NCBI RefSeq assembly: GCF_001428565.1
Contig: NZ_LMIA01000008.1
Location: 631,273 to 695,272 of the forward strand
Reading direction: 5' to 3'
Source: Nocardioides sp. Root190
GTDB taxonomy: Bacteria > Actinomycetota > Actinomycetes > Propionibacteriales > Nocardioidaceae
DNA: 64,000 nt
Below, piece after piece: positions 16,214 to 26,546 of this stretch. A program made the translations under genes and the position numbers. Each line of letters opens with the position of its first letter. Positions within the stretch are counted from its first letter, which is position 1. The notes beneath the pieces are model-generated. The model was not told where the DNA came from and did not search any database. It saw only the letters and a program-made list of their open reading frames with translations.

Positions 16214-18325
16214 GTGATTCGTCTGCTCGGGATCCTGGTCGCGTCGACCGTCCTCTCGGTTCCTGTGCTCGTCCTGCCTGCCAACGGCGCGGCTGGAAGC
16301 GTCGAGCACGTCGTCAGTGCTGATCTCCCCGGATCGACTGCGGTGGTGAGTGGCACAGTGACCTCGAGCGTCGACGGATCGCCGCTCGAAGGCGTGTTGG
16401 TGGTGTTCACGGGAGACATCACCTCTGACACGCCCAGCGGCGGTGGCAAGTACACCGACGCTGACGGGCGCTTTCAGATCCCGGTGGGCTTCGCGCGCGG
16501 GTATCGGCTGAGATTCACATCAACACAGACGATCACACACTGGTACGGCGGTGGTGAGACCGCGGCATCGGCGAGCATCATCGACGTCGGTACGAGCGGC
16601 ATCGTGGACGCGTCGGTCGCTCTCGACCCGGCAGGCGTCATTCGCGGCACCTATTCGGGCTCCAAGCCGTCATCGCTCCTGCTGATGCGGGCCACGCCTG
16701 GAATCGGCTCCGGCTCGCTGCTCCGCACCATCGCGGATGGCGAGTTTGCCGTGTGGATCACGACCGAGGCTCCCGTCACTGTCGGTCTGCGGTGGGCAAC
16801 GGGTGTGGCTCGCTTCAATGGCAACAAGTACCACTGGAGGAACTCTCCCGCGCTGCAGGTCGCCAGCGGCGAGGAGCTGAGTGGCCTGGCGATCGACATG
16901 CCTGCGACCGCCACGGTGACGGGGCGCACGACCAACGTCAACGACGCCGTCATCGCGGCAAAGGTGCGCGCCACGATCATCGAGGACGGGCAACGGCTCG
17001 ACCTCGGATCCTCCACGGTGACCGACTCCGACCTCAAGACTGGCGAGTTCTCCCTGGTCGTACCCGCCACAACTCTCACGCTGCAAGCAGTCGCTCCGAA
17101 CGACAAGTACGGCGTCGGTTGGCTGGGCGGCGCACCGGACGCGGCCGGCGCCACTGCCCTCCATCCCGCCGAGGGGCAGACGCTCGCGCTCCCCGACCTT
17201 CAGCTCCCCGGCGGGCGAACGATCAACGGCGTTGTCAGTGACACCGCGGGAGACCCGATGGCAGGAGTCGCGGTGACCGCGTTCGCCCATGGGACCGATG
17301 ACGTCAAAGGATCGGCCGTCTCGGCGAGCGACGGAACGTGGTCGATCTCCGGTTTGGGCTCGAGCTCGATGCCCGACGTCAATCTGCGCTACGACCATCC
17401 GCTCCTGGTGAGGAGCTGGTATCCGAGCAAGACGTACAGGTCTTCGCTCCAGACGCTCGACCACCTCGACCGGAACCATCTGTCAGTCGCTGACCAGACG
17501 GTGAGCCACCTCCCGCAGTTCCGACTGGCCGCGGCTGGTGCGCCCGTCATCGAGGGAACGGCGATCGCCGGGCTCGAGGTGAGCACCAGTGCTGTGCCGG
17601 TCTCGCCCACCCCTGGGACGACTCGGTTCCTGTGGCTGTGTGATGGCGTGTCGCTCGGACTGACGGGAGCGTCGGTCAGGTTGCCCGCAACGACGGCTGG
17701 CTGTCGGCTCACGGTCCGCCAAGTCTCGATGCTGACAGGCCACCAACCTGCGATTTCTGAATCTGCGCCCGTGACGATCGTTGCGCCGCGAGCCACGGTG
17801 CGTGTCGCCATCACGGGGTCGCGCGTGTCGGGCGCCGTCCTGCGCGCCACAACGCCCGTCTGGAACTTTGCGGCCGACGGGCGCTCGCACCAGTGGTACC
17901 GCAACGGGAAGCCCATCGCCGGGGCGACGGGTGGGTCCTACCGTCTGGTGACAGCTGACGTCGGCGACCGGCTGACGGTGAAGGTGACTGCCCGCTCGAC
18001 CATCACCGGTCTGATGGCCTCCACCACGTCGCCAATGACCGGCGTGGTGAAGGCCCGGACCGTCATTCGTGCGCGGTGGGTGCGCAACCGGGAGCACCTG
18101 AGCGCGCAGCTCCAGGTCCGCGTCCTCACCTCGGGCCAGTCCAGACCCGGTGGCTCGATCACGATCAGGTACCCCGGGCGCGTCTACCGCTCCAATGTGA
18201 CTCGCGACCTGATCCGCAGGGATCTCTATTTCGGCCGGCGCGGATGGGTGACAGTTCGGATTGACTACCTCGGCTCGAGCCGGGCGACCCCAGCGTCGAC
18301 CACGCTCCGCGTGTACATGCACTAG
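16214..18325 (+). CDS. Large secreted protein with carboxypeptidase-regulatory-like and Ig-like repeats
   Basis: 703 residues from GTG 16214. A signal peptide (IRLLGILVASTVLSVPVLVL then NGAAG) is followed by several beta-sandwich units: VSGTVTSSVDGSPLEGVLVV, VTGRTTNVNDAVIAAKVRAT and INGVVSDTAGDPMAGVAV are the typical openings of carboxypeptidase-regulatory-like domains. The C-terminal third has an SHQWYRNGKPIAGATGGSY unit, common in actinobacterial surface proteins. No enzyme domain, LPxTG motif or terminal anchor is seen. It is probably a secreted or wall-associated structural/adhesive protein. Confidence 0.8.
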   Translation: MIRLLGILVASTVLSVPVLVLPANGAAGSVEHVVSADLPGSTAVVSGTVTSSVDGSPLEGVLVVFTGDITSDTPSGGGKYTDADGRFQIPVGFARGYRLRFTSTQTITHWYGGGETAASASIIDVGTSGIVDASVALDPAGVIRGTYSGSKPSSLLLMRATPGIGSGSLLRTIADGEFAVWITTEAPVTVGLRWATGVARFNGNKYHWRNSPALQVASGEELSGLAIDMPATATVTGRTTNVNDAVIAAKVRATIIEDGQRLDLGSSTVTDSDLKTGEFSLVVPATTLTLQAVAPNDKYGVGWLGGAPDAAGATALHPAEGQTLALPDLQLPGGRTINGVVSDTAGDPMAGVAVTAFAHGTDDVKGSAVSASDGTWSISGLGSSSMPDVNLRYDHPLLVRSWYPSKTYRSSLQTLDHLDRNHLSVADQTVSHLPQFRLAAAGAPVIEGTAIAGLEVSTSAVPVSPTPGTTRFLWLCDGVSLGLTGASVRLPATTAGCRLTVRQVSMLTGHQPAISESAPVTIVAPRATVRVAITGSRVSGAVLRATTPVWNFAADGRSHQWYRNGKPIAGATGGSYRLVTADVGDRLTVKVTARSTITGLMASTTSPMTGVVKARTVIRARWVRNREHLSAQLQVRVLTSGQSRPGGSITIRYPGRVYRSNVTRDLIRRDLYFGRRGWVTVRIDYLGSSRATPASTTLRVYMH

Positions 18326-18347
18326 AGCCAGCCGCGCCCCCGACGCC

Positions 18348-18950
18348 TCAGCCGTACAACCCCAGGAACCCCCGGCTCGCAGTCGCCACGACCTCTTCAG
18401 GCGTCGCGTCGAGCACCCCGTCCAGCCACGCGGTGACGACTTCCGCCATCCCACCGATGAACAGCAGACCGGCGAGCTCGTCCTCACGTCGCCGCGACCG
18501 GTGCGTCTCGTGCGCCTCCTCGGCGGCGAGGTGGGCGAAGTGGCGCAGCAGCTCGGTGCGCCTGGACCGTAGCGCCGGCATCGAGCCGGCTTCGACGATC
18601 GCGACGCGGCCCTTGCGGGGGTCGGCGAGCAGGAGGTCGACGAAGGCGGTGATGGCGGCGTGGATCCGCTGGGCCGGGTCGGGGCCGGCGGCCTCCGCGG
18701 CGGCCAGGGTGGTGCTCTCGATCTCGGTCGCAACGTCGTCGAGTACGGCGGTCTGGGCCTGCTCGAGACCGGTGAAGCTCTCGTAGAAGTAGCGCTCGGT
18801 GAGCCCGGCCTCGGCGCACACGGCGGTCATCGTGGTGCGGGTGTCGGGGGCCGCCCAGACCGAGAGGGTGGCGTCGAGCAGGCGCCGACGGCGCTCGGCT
18901 GCGCGGTCGGCGGCGCTGACGCCGCGATAGGTCCCGGACTGCACTGCCAT
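18348..18950 (-). CDS. TetR family transcriptional regulator
   Basis: 200 residues. The DNA-binding part reads AERRRRLLDATLSVWAAPDT and VCAEAGLTERYFYESFTGL, characteristic of TetR regulators of catabolic and P450 loci. It is divergent from the P450-SDR gene pair with 112 bases between starts and an inverted repeat in the gap, so it is the likely repressor of that pair. Confidence 0.9.
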   Translation of the reverse strand: MAVQSGTYRGVSAADRAAERRRRLLDATLSVWAAPDTRTTMTAVCAEAGLTERYFYESFTGLEQAQTAVLDDVATEIESTTLAAAEAAGPDPAQRIHAAITAFVDLLLADPRKGRVAIVEAGSMPALRSRRTELLRHFAHLAAEEAHETHRSRRREDELAGLLFIGGMAEVVTAWLDGVLDATPEEVVATASRGFLGLYG

Positions 18951-18958
18951 GTCCTCAG

Positions 18959-18995
18959 CCTGTCACGTCCGACCTCCGAAGAGAAGGTTGACAGG
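18959..18995. promoter_or_regulatory. Inverted repeat between TetR and P450 genes
   Basis: CCTGTCA (18959-18965) and TGACAGG (18989-18995) are perfect inverted half-sites separated by 23 bases, immediately upstream of the TetR start. The spacing is wide for a single dimer, so these may be two half-sites or parts of two weaker operators. Confidence 0.4.
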
Positions 18996-19062
18996 ACGCC
19001 CTTCCTGAATGAGGCTGGGCCCGACGAGGTGCGACGCCGAGGTCGTGCCGAGGAGGTCAGTG

Positions 19063-20403
19063 ATGACGGCTGGACAGACGATTCGCGAGCTCCCCGCGAT
19101 CGGCAAGGGCGACAAGGGACTCCCGTTCCTGGGTCGGGTCACCGACTACGCCCGCGATCCCGTGGCGCTGATGCAGCACCAGTGGGACACCTACGGGCCG
19201 GTGTCACCGTTCCCGTTCCTGGGCCAGACCTTCGTGATGATGCTCGGTCCCGACGCCTGCGAGGAAGTCCTCCGCAACGGTGAGAAGGCCTTCGCCAACG
19301 GACCCGCCTGGGGCAGCCTCGTGGGCCCCTTCTTCAACCGCGGCCTCATGCTGCTCGACTTCGAGGAGCACCACGGCCACCGGCGGATCATGCAGGAGGC
19401 GTTCACGCGCGACCGCCTGGCGTCGTACGTCGCCCCCATGCATCCCGCGATCGCCCGGGGTGTGGCGACCTGGCAGCCCGGCGAGGGGTTCCGGTGCTAC
19501 CCCGCGCTGAAGCAGCTCACCCTCGACATCGCGGCCGACATCTTCATGGGCGGCGCCGCGGACACCTCGCGCGCCGAGATGGACCGGGTCAACAAGGCGT
19601 TCGTCGACTGCGTTCAGGCGGCGAGCGGGGTGGTGCGCGCCCACGTCCCGGGCACCCGCTGGGGCCGCGCCTACCGCGGACGCAAGGTGCTCGAGGACTT
19701 CCTGCGCCACTACCTGCCCGAGAAGCGGGCGCACCGCACCGACGACCTGTTCTCGGTGCTCTGCCACATCGAGACCTCGGACGGGGAGCGGTTCACCGAC
19801 GACGACGTCGTCAACCACATGATCTTCCTGATGATGGCGGCCCACGACACCTCCACCATCACGACCTCCACGATGCTCCAGCACCTCGGCCAGCACCCCG
19901 AGTGGCAGGAGCGCTGCCGGGCCGAGTCGATGGTGCTCGGGGACGAGCCCACCCTCGCCGAGCTCGAGCAGCTGACCTCGCTGGACCTGGTGATGAAGGA
20001 GTCCCTGCGGCTTCGCGCCCCGGTGCCGATGCTGGCGCGCAGTGCGATCAAGGACACGGTCGTGCAGGGCGTACGGGTGCCGGCCGGCTCCCACGTCGCC
20101 GTCGGCGTCCAGCTCTCCCACCTGATGCCTGAGCTCTGGAGCGAGCCCACGCGCTTCGACCCCGACCGGTTCGGCCCGGAGCGCCGCGAGGACAAGTCGC
20201 ACCGCTACGCCTGGTCGCCCTTCGGTGGCGGCGTCCACAAGTGCATCGGCCTCTACTTCGCCGGCGCCGAGGTGAAGGCGATCATGCACCGCCTGCTCCG
20301 CACGCACAGCTGGTCCGTCGACCCGTCGTACGTCGCGCCGCTCGACAACCACTCGCTGCCGTTCCCCAAGGACGGCCAGCCCATCGACCTCGTCCGACTC
20401 TGA
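19063..20403 (+). CDS. Cytochrome P450
   Basis: 446 residues. I-helix oxygen-binding motif AAHDTST, K-helix KESLR (ExxR) and heme loop FGGGVHKCIG with the cysteine ligand are all present, so the enzyme should be active. The substrate is not evident; a hydrophobic lipid, steroid or terpene is common for this group when paired with a dehydrogenase. The ATG at 19063 has AGGAGG at 19051-19056, which settles the start over the in-frame ATG at 19009. It forms an operon with the SDR gene 20 bases downstream and is probably controlled by the divergent TetR. Confidence 0.95.
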   Translation: MTAGQTIRELPAIGKGDKGLPFLGRVTDYARDPVALMQHQWDTYGPVSPFPFLGQTFVMMLGPDACEEVLRNGEKAFANGPAWGSLVGPFFNRGLMLLDFEEHHGHRRIMQEAFTRDRLASYVAPMHPAIARGVATWQPGEGFRCYPALKQLTLDIAADIFMGGAADTSRAEMDRVNKAFVDCVQAASGVVRAHVPGTRWGRAYRGRKVLEDFLRHYLPEKRAHRTDDLFSVLCHIETSDGERFTDDDVVNHMIFLMMAAHDTSTITTSTMLQHLGQHPEWQERCRAESMVLGDEPTLAELEQLTSLDLVMKESLRLRAPVPMLARSAIKDTVVQGVRVPAGSHVAVGVQLSHLMPELWSEPTRFDPDRFGPERREDKSHRYAWSPFGGGVHKCIGLYFAGAEVKAIMHRLLRTHSWSVDPSYVAPLDNHSLPFPKDGQPIDLVRL

Positions 20404-20423
20404 ACCACCGAAGGAAACCCATC

Positions 20424-21272
20424 GTGAGCAGCTCCATCGCAGGCCTGTCCATCATCGTCACCGGAGGTGCCCGCGGCATCGGCCGCGCCACCGTCGAGCG
20501 GTTCGCCCGTCAGGGAGCCCGGGTCGCGCTGGGTGACCTCGACGTCGACCTCGCCAAGGACGTCGCATCGTCGTACGGCGACAAGGTGGCCGCCGCACGC
20601 CTCGACGTCACCGACCCGGAGTCCTGGACCGCGTTCCTCGCCGAGGTCGACCACCTCGGGCCGTGGGACGTGCTGGTCAACAACGCCGGCATCATGCCGC
20701 TCGGCTCCATTCTCGAGGAGTCGAACGAGAAGGCGAAGACGATCATCGACGTCAACGTCCACGGCGTCATCTTCGGCACGAAGGCCGTGGCGCCCGCGAT
20801 GGCCCAGCGGGGGAGGGGCCACATCATCAACGTCGCCTCGGCCGTCGGACGGGTGGCGCTGCCGCACGGGGCGACGTACTCCGCCTCGAAGTTCGCTGTC
20901 GTCGGGTTCAGCGAGGCCACGCGCGCCGAGCTCGCCCCGAAGGGCATCGAGGTGACGATGGTGCTCCCGACGGTGGTCCGCACCGAGCTCTCCGCCGGCG
21001 TCCCCGCCGCCCGCGGCGTCCGCCCGGTCACCGCGGAGGACGTCGCCGAGGTGGTCGAGGCTGCCGTGCTCAAGCCGCGCGCCGAGCTGTGGGTGCCGCG
21101 CTGGACCCAGGGCCTGAGCAAGTCGACGCTGGCCCTGCCGCGGGTCGTGCAGTCGGCGATGACCAGGGCCCTCAAGGCCGACGACGTCCTGGCCTCGGCC
21201 GACCCGGCTGCCCGCGCCGCCTACGAGGAGCGGGCAGCGGCGGGCAGCCGTACGGATCAGGAGTTGCAGTAG
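20424..21272 (+). CDS. Short-chain dehydrogenase/reductase
   Basis: 282 residues from GTG 20424 with AAGGAA 8 bases upstream. The NAD(P) motif TGGARGIG, the NNAG motif (VLVNNAGIM) and the catalytic YSASK (with Ser upstream in VASAVG) are intact, so this is a classical SDR oxidoreductase. LGDLDVD at the end of beta2 suggests NAD(H) over NADP(H). It probably oxidises or reduces the product of the P450. Its 3' end overlaps the convergent secreted-protein gene by 16 bases. Confidence 0.93.
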   Translation: MSSSIAGLSIIVTGGARGIGRATVERFARQGARVALGDLDVDLAKDVASSYGDKVAAARLDVTDPESWTAFLAEVDHLGPWDVLVNNAGIMPLGSILEESNEKAKTIIDVNVHGVIFGTKAVAPAMAQRGRGHIINVASAVGRVALPHGATYSASKFAVVGFSEATRAELAPKGIEVTMVLPTVVRTELSAGVPAARGVRPVTAEDVAEVVEAAVLKPRAELWVPRWTQGLSKSTLALPRVVQSAMTRALKADDVLASADPAARAAYEERAAAGSRTDQELQ

Positions 21273-22081
21273 ACCGCCGGGGCCGCGAAGACGAGGCGGG
21301 CCGAGGAGTCGGCCGAGCCGCCGTCGGCCCGGTAGGCCTCGAACTGGACGGTGTCGTCCGCGACGAGCGTGGAGTAGCGGCTGTTCATCATGAACACCCG
21401 CGGTGAGTCGTACTTGCGCATCGTGAACTCGGCGTCGCCGAGGTCGTCGCCGTCGTCCTCGGCCCAGCTGATCACGCCGTTGTAGGTGGTCCCGTCGGGA
21501 GCGGTGTCGGGGACGCCGACGACGGCGCGGGCCCGCGTGCAGCGCCAGCTGATGACCCGCCACTGGACGTAGCCAGTGTTGCCGAGGGACACGCCTGCGC
21601 CGTGGGTGAAGCCGTCCTGCGCGTACGTCCCGGTCCGCAGGTCGTTCGACGCCTTCGGGGCCACGCCCACGAGGGTGCGCCAGCGCCACGCCTTCACCAG
21701 CACAGTGGGGCTCGCGTCAGCGGCATGGCCGTTGGAGGCGCTCTTGATCACGCGGTAGGACGTGCGGCCCTTCGACGGCGTCGTGACGAGGGAGTAGGTG
21801 CTGCTGGTGCTCAGACGCGGCGTGGCGATCGTCGCCCAGGCCCCGCTCTCGATCCGGCGCTGGACCTTCACGCGCTGGCCGTCCGCGGCCGGTGAGACCT
21901 TGCCGCGCAGCGTCACCTTCGCGCCGTAGGTGATCGTCGAGTTCGACGAGGTGAGCGTCACGACGTACGGCGCTCCGGCCGCCGCGGGAGCGCTCGTCAG
22001 CGACACCGCGAGCAGGGGCGCCACGAGGAGGGTGGCGACCAGTGCGCCGAGGCGACGAGTTCGGGGACGGGGAGCGGACAT
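21257..22081 (-). CDS. Secreted protein with Ig-like domain, unknown function
   Basis: 274 residues from the ATG at 22081. There is a clear signal peptide (LGALVATLLVAPLLAVSL, ending SAPAAAGA). Next is a beta-sandwich unit of the type found in actinobacterial cell-surface proteins (SNSTITYGAKVTLRGKVSPA, VKVQRRIESGAWATIAT), then a C-terminal region with two cysteines (SWRCTRA and AVYCNS) that may form a disulfide. No catalytic motif is seen. The gene converges on the SDR gene and overlaps it by 16 bases. Confidence 0.8.
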   Translation of the reverse strand: MSAPRPRTRRLGALVATLLVAPLLAVSLTSAPAAAGAPYVVTLTSSNSTITYGAKVTLRGKVSPAADGQRVKVQRRIESGAWATIATPRLSTSSTYSLVTTPSKGRTSYRVIKSASNGHAADASPTVLVKAWRWRTLVGVAPKASNDLRTGTYAQDGFTHGAGVSLGNTGYVQWRVISWRCTRARAVVGVPDTAPDGTTYNGVISWAEDDGDDLGDAEFTMRKYDSPRVFMMNSRYSTLVADDTVQFEAYRADGGSADSSARLVFAAPAVYCNS

Positions 22082-22269
22082 GGGCTCACACTGCTTCCTG
22101 CTGGTGGTGACGTGCCGCCGGTCGGACGGACCTTCCATTCGAGCACCGGGACCGCGTCGGCGGCAGTAGGGATGAGAAGGAACGTGACCCCGGCCACCCC
22201 GCGGCGGGCCCTGCGGGAAACATCCGACGTCCGGGAATGGCGGGCCGCGGAGGGCAGTTACCATCCCAC

Positions 22270-23496
22270 GTGACTTCCACGCCGACGACGACCTCCACCG
22301 AAGGCCGCCCGACGGTGTCCCACTCCCGACCCGCGCTGGCGATCCTGGCGCTCGCGGTCGGCGGGTTCACCATCGGGACCACCGAGTTCATGACGATGGG
22401 CGTGCTGCCCGAGATCGCCGACGGCGTCGACGTCTCCGTGCCCTCGGCCGGCCACGTGATCTCCGCCTACGCCATCGGCGTGGTGGTCGGCGTCCCGATC
22501 CTCGCCTTCTTCGGAGCGGCTCTCCCGCGCCGCGGGATGCTCGTCGGGCTGATGGGCGCGTACGCCGCCTTCAACCTCCTCAGCGCCGCGGCACCCAACT
22601 ACGAGGTGCTCACGGCCGCCCGGTTCCTCGACGGGTTGCCGCACGGCGCCTACTTCGGTGTCGCCAGTCTCGTGGCCGCGAGCCTGGTGCCCCCGGATCG
22701 CCGCGGTCGCGCCATCGCCAGCGTCATGCTCGGGCTCTCGGTGGCCAACGTCGTCGGGGTCCCGCTGGCCACCTTCCTGGGCCAGCAGGTGGGGTGGCGC
22801 TCGACGTACCTGCTCGGCGGCCTGCTCGCCCTCGCCACCGTGGTCATGGTCCTCGCGGCGGTCCCGTCGATCCCGGGGGACTCCGAGGCCAGCGGTCGTC
22901 GGGAGGCGCGCGAGTTCTTCGGCAACCTCCAGGTGTGGCTCACGATGGGCGTGGGCGCGGTCGGCTTCGGTGGCATGTTCGCCGTCTACTCCTACATCGC
23001 CAAGACGGTCACCGACGTCGGCGACCTGGACCGCGGCACCGTCCCGGTCTTCGTGCTGGCGCTCGGGCTCGGCATGGTCGCCGGCACGTGGGCGGCCGGC
23101 GAGCTCGCGGCCTGGTCGGTCTACCGCAGCCTGCTGGGCTCCGGCATCGCCGGCATCGTGCTGATGCTCGTCTACTGGGTCGTCGCCCCCGCCGGGTGGT
23201 GGCTGCTGCCGGTCGCCTTCATGGTGACCGCGGTCGGCTCGGTCCTGGTGATCAACCTCCAGCTGCGGCTGATGGACGTCGCTGGCAACGCCGTCACCCT
23301 CGGCGCCGCGATGAACCACGCCGCGCTCAACATCGCCAACGCCCTCGGCGCCTGGCTGGGTGGCCTGGTCATCGCCGGTGGCTACGGCTACCGGGCTCCG
23401 GCGCTGGTCGGAGCCGGCCTGGCCGCGGTCGGCGTGGTCATCCTGGTCGTGTCCGCACTACTGCATCGCCGTACCCAGCTGATCGCGACGTCCTGA
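22270..23496 (+). CDS. MFS transporter, DHA1 (AraJ/chloramphenicol exporter-like)
   Basis: About 408 residues with 12 predicted helices. The first helix GFTIGTTEFMTMGVLPEIA is the hallmark of the AraJ/SotB/Cmx-type drug and sugar exporters, and loop motif A-like residues (GAALPRRGMLVG) follow helix 2. It is likely a proton-coupled exporter; substrate unknown. Start is uncertain: GTG 22270 or GTG 22315 (VSHSRPAL). It is divergent from the secreted-protein gene. Confidence 0.88.
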   Translation: MTSTPTTTSTEGRPTVSHSRPALAILALAVGGFTIGTTEFMTMGVLPEIADGVDVSVPSAGHVISAYAIGVVVGVPILAFFGAALPRRGMLVGLMGAYAAFNLLSAAAPNYEVLTAARFLDGLPHGAYFGVASLVAASLVPPDRRGRAIASVMLGLSVANVVGVPLATFLGQQVGWRSTYLLGGLLALATVVMVLAAVPSIPGDSEASGRREAREFFGNLQVWLTMGVGAVGFGGMFAVYSYIAKTVTDVGDLDRGTVPVFVLALGLGMVAGTWAAGELAAWSVYRSLLGSGIAGIVLMLVYWVVAPAGWWLLPVAFMVTAVGSVLVINLQLRLMDVAGNAVTLGAAMNHAALNIANALGAWLGGLVIAGGYGYRAPALVGAGLAAVGVVILVVSALLHRRTQLIATS

Positions 23497-24635
<1,139 letters not shown>

Positions 24636-24636
<1 letters not shown>

Positions 24637-25139
24637 TGCCGGTGATCGGTGTCGCGATCGCGATTCCGGAGCCGTGGGCCAGCGAGCTGTACGACTACCG
24701 GATCGCGATCGGTGACCCCACCGCCGAGGGCGTGCCGAGCCACATCACCCTCATCCCCCCGACCGAGGTCGAGGGCGACCTGAGCGCGATCGAGGCGCAC
24801 CTGGCCACGGCCGGGGCCGGGATCGCGCCGTTCGACGTCCACCTGCGCGGCACCGCCACCTTCCGGCCCGTCTCCCCGGTGGTGTTCATCGGGCTGGTCG
24901 AGGGGATCTCCCAGTGCGAGCAGCTCGCCGACGCCGTACGCGAAGGGCCGCTGGCCCTCGACCTGGAGTACCCGTACCACCCCCACGTCACCGTCGCGCA
25001 CCACCTGGACGACCCGACGCTGGACCGGGCCTTCGAGGAGCTGGCCGGATTCGATTGCCGGTTCGGGGTATCGGAGTTCCATCTGTACGTCCATGACGAG
25101 GAGGAGGGTTGGAGGGCCACCCGCACCTTCTCCCTGTGA
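24636..25139 (+). CDS. 2'-5' RNA ligase/2H phosphoesterase family protein
   Basis: 167 residues. Two HxT motifs (SHITLIPP near residue 35 and HPHVTVAHH near 110) define the 2H phosphoesterase superfamily, which includes LigT and acts on cyclic phosphates or RNA ends. Translationally coupled to trpS by a one-base TGATG overlap. In actinobacteria this trpS-LigT-YihY order is recurrent, but the physiological substrate is unknown. Confidence 0.9.
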
Positions 25140-25143
25140 CGAG

Positions 25144-26193
25144 ATGACCCTGATCGACCGTGTGAAGGCCCGTGTGGCCGACCTCCGAGCCCGCTCGCCC
25201 TTCGTCGATCACGTGGTCCGCATGCAGGAACACTTCTCGGCGCTCAAGGCCGGCCAGCAGGCCGGTGGTGTCACCTACTTCGGCTTCCTGTCGGTCTTCC
25301 CGGTCCTCGCCCTCGCGTTCTTCGTCGTCGGGTACGTCGCCAAGGTGTTCCCCGACGCGCAGGACTCGTTGCTCACCGCGATCAACGAGATCCTCCCGGG
25401 ACTGGTCGGCAACGGCGCCAACGAGATCCCCCTCTCCGACATCCAGGACGCCGCCGGCGCCGTCGGGCTGATCGGTCTGGCGGGTGTGCTCTACGCCGGT
25501 CTGGGCTGGCTGAGCTCGCTGCAGACCGCCCTCATCGTCGTCTTCGAGATGCCCGAGCGGCTCCAGCCCAGCTTCATCGTCGCCAAGGTGCGCGACCTCC
25601 TCTCGCTCGCGGTGCTCGGTGCGGTGCTGCTGCTGAGCGTCGCGGTGTCCGGGGTGCTGACCCGCACCTCGGAGGGCGCGCTCGACCTGGTGGGCCTGGG
25701 CAGCGGCCTGGGCTGGCTGGTCACGCTGGTGGCCCTCGCCTTCGGCCTCGCCGCCTCGGCACTGCTGTTCTTCCTGATGTTCCGGATCCTGGCCCAGCCG
25801 CGGATCCCGGCGCGCGCCATCTGGTCGGGCGCCTGGCTCGGGGCGATCGGCTTCGAGATCCTCAAGCAGCTCTCCGGAGTGCTGCTGACCGGCACCAGGG
25901 GTCAGCCTGCCTTCCAGGCCTTCGGCATCGCGCTGATCCTGCTGGTCTGGATCAACTACTTCTCCCGCGTCACCCTGTACGCCGCCGCCTGGGCCCACAC
26001 CGCCCACCACCCCGCCGCGGTGCCGCCCAGCCCCGCTGCGTTCGCCATCGCCGCAGCGGTCTCCGGCGACGCGTCGGCGAACCAGGCGTCGGGCGCGCCG
26101 CCCGCCGGCAAGCGGGCGTGGGCCCGGCCACTGGCCATCGGCGGTGCCGCCGGCACCCTGGTGGGCGCGTGGCTGGGGCGGCGCCGGGCCTGA
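25144..26193 (+). CDS. YihY/virulence factor BrkB family membrane protein
   Basis: 349 residues with six hydrophobic helices. The typical opening AGGVTYFGFLSVFPVLALAF and the later GTRGQPAFQAFGIALILLVW and INYFSRVTLYAAAW belong to the YihY/BrkB family (an old 'ribonuclease BN' label is wrong). The C-terminal tail is Ala/Pro-rich and cytoplasmic. Function in the envelope is unknown. It begins 4 bases after the 2H phosphoesterase gene. Confidence 0.92.
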   Translation: MTLIDRVKARVADLRARSPFVDHVVRMQEHFSALKAGQQAGGVTYFGFLSVFPVLALAFFVVGYVAKVFPDAQDSLLTAINEILPGLVGNGANEIPLSDIQDAAGAVGLIGLAGVLYAGLGWLSSLQTALIVVFEMPERLQPSFIVAKVRDLLSLAVLGAVLLLSVAVSGVLTRTSEGALDLVGLGSGLGWLVTLVALAFGLAASALLFFLMFRILAQPRIPARAIWSGAWLGAIGFEILKQLSGVLLTGTRGQPAFQAFGIALILLVWINYFSRVTLYAAAWAHTAHHPAAVPPSPAAFAIAAAVSGDASANQASGAPPAGKRAWARPLAIGGAAGTLVGAWLGRRRA

Positions 26194-26217
26194 CGGGACC
26201 CCTGAGACAATGTCCCG

Positions 26218-26445
26218 GTGAAGTTCGAGCGCAAGCACGCCCTGCTCCTCCTGGCCGTTGCCGCCTGGAACGTCTTCTCCTTCGGCAACTTCGCCAAGAA
26301 CCTCTACCAGGCCTACGACGCCGGTGAGGACCGGGCCGCGGGCTACTGGATCGCGCACACCGTCCTGATCGTCGTGAACTTCGCGATCGCCGGACTGCTG
26401 GGATCCCTGGGCTGGAAGGCCCTCAAGGCGACCCGCACGGACTGA
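26218..26445 (+). CDS. SCO4848 family small membrane protein
   Basis: 75 residues from GTG 26218 with two transmembrane helices. The pattern FERKHALLLLAVAAWNVFSF, FAKNLYQAYDAG, then a HTVLIVVNFAIAGLLGSLGW helix, matches the conserved actinobacterial SCO4848 family, which commonly follows yihY. Function unknown. It ends the trpS-ligT-yihY gene run. Confidence 0.85.
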   Translation: MKFERKHALLLLAVAAWNVFSFGNFAKNLYQAYDAGEDRAAGYWIAHTVLIVVNFAIAGLLGSLGWKALKATRTD

Positions 26446-26546
26446 TGTCCACAGGCGCCGGATCGCCTGCTTGACCATACGAAGATGGTGTTCTACGGTC
26501 TGATCCTCGCTGGACGTCCCAGCGAGGACGGTTCTCGGGAGGACCC

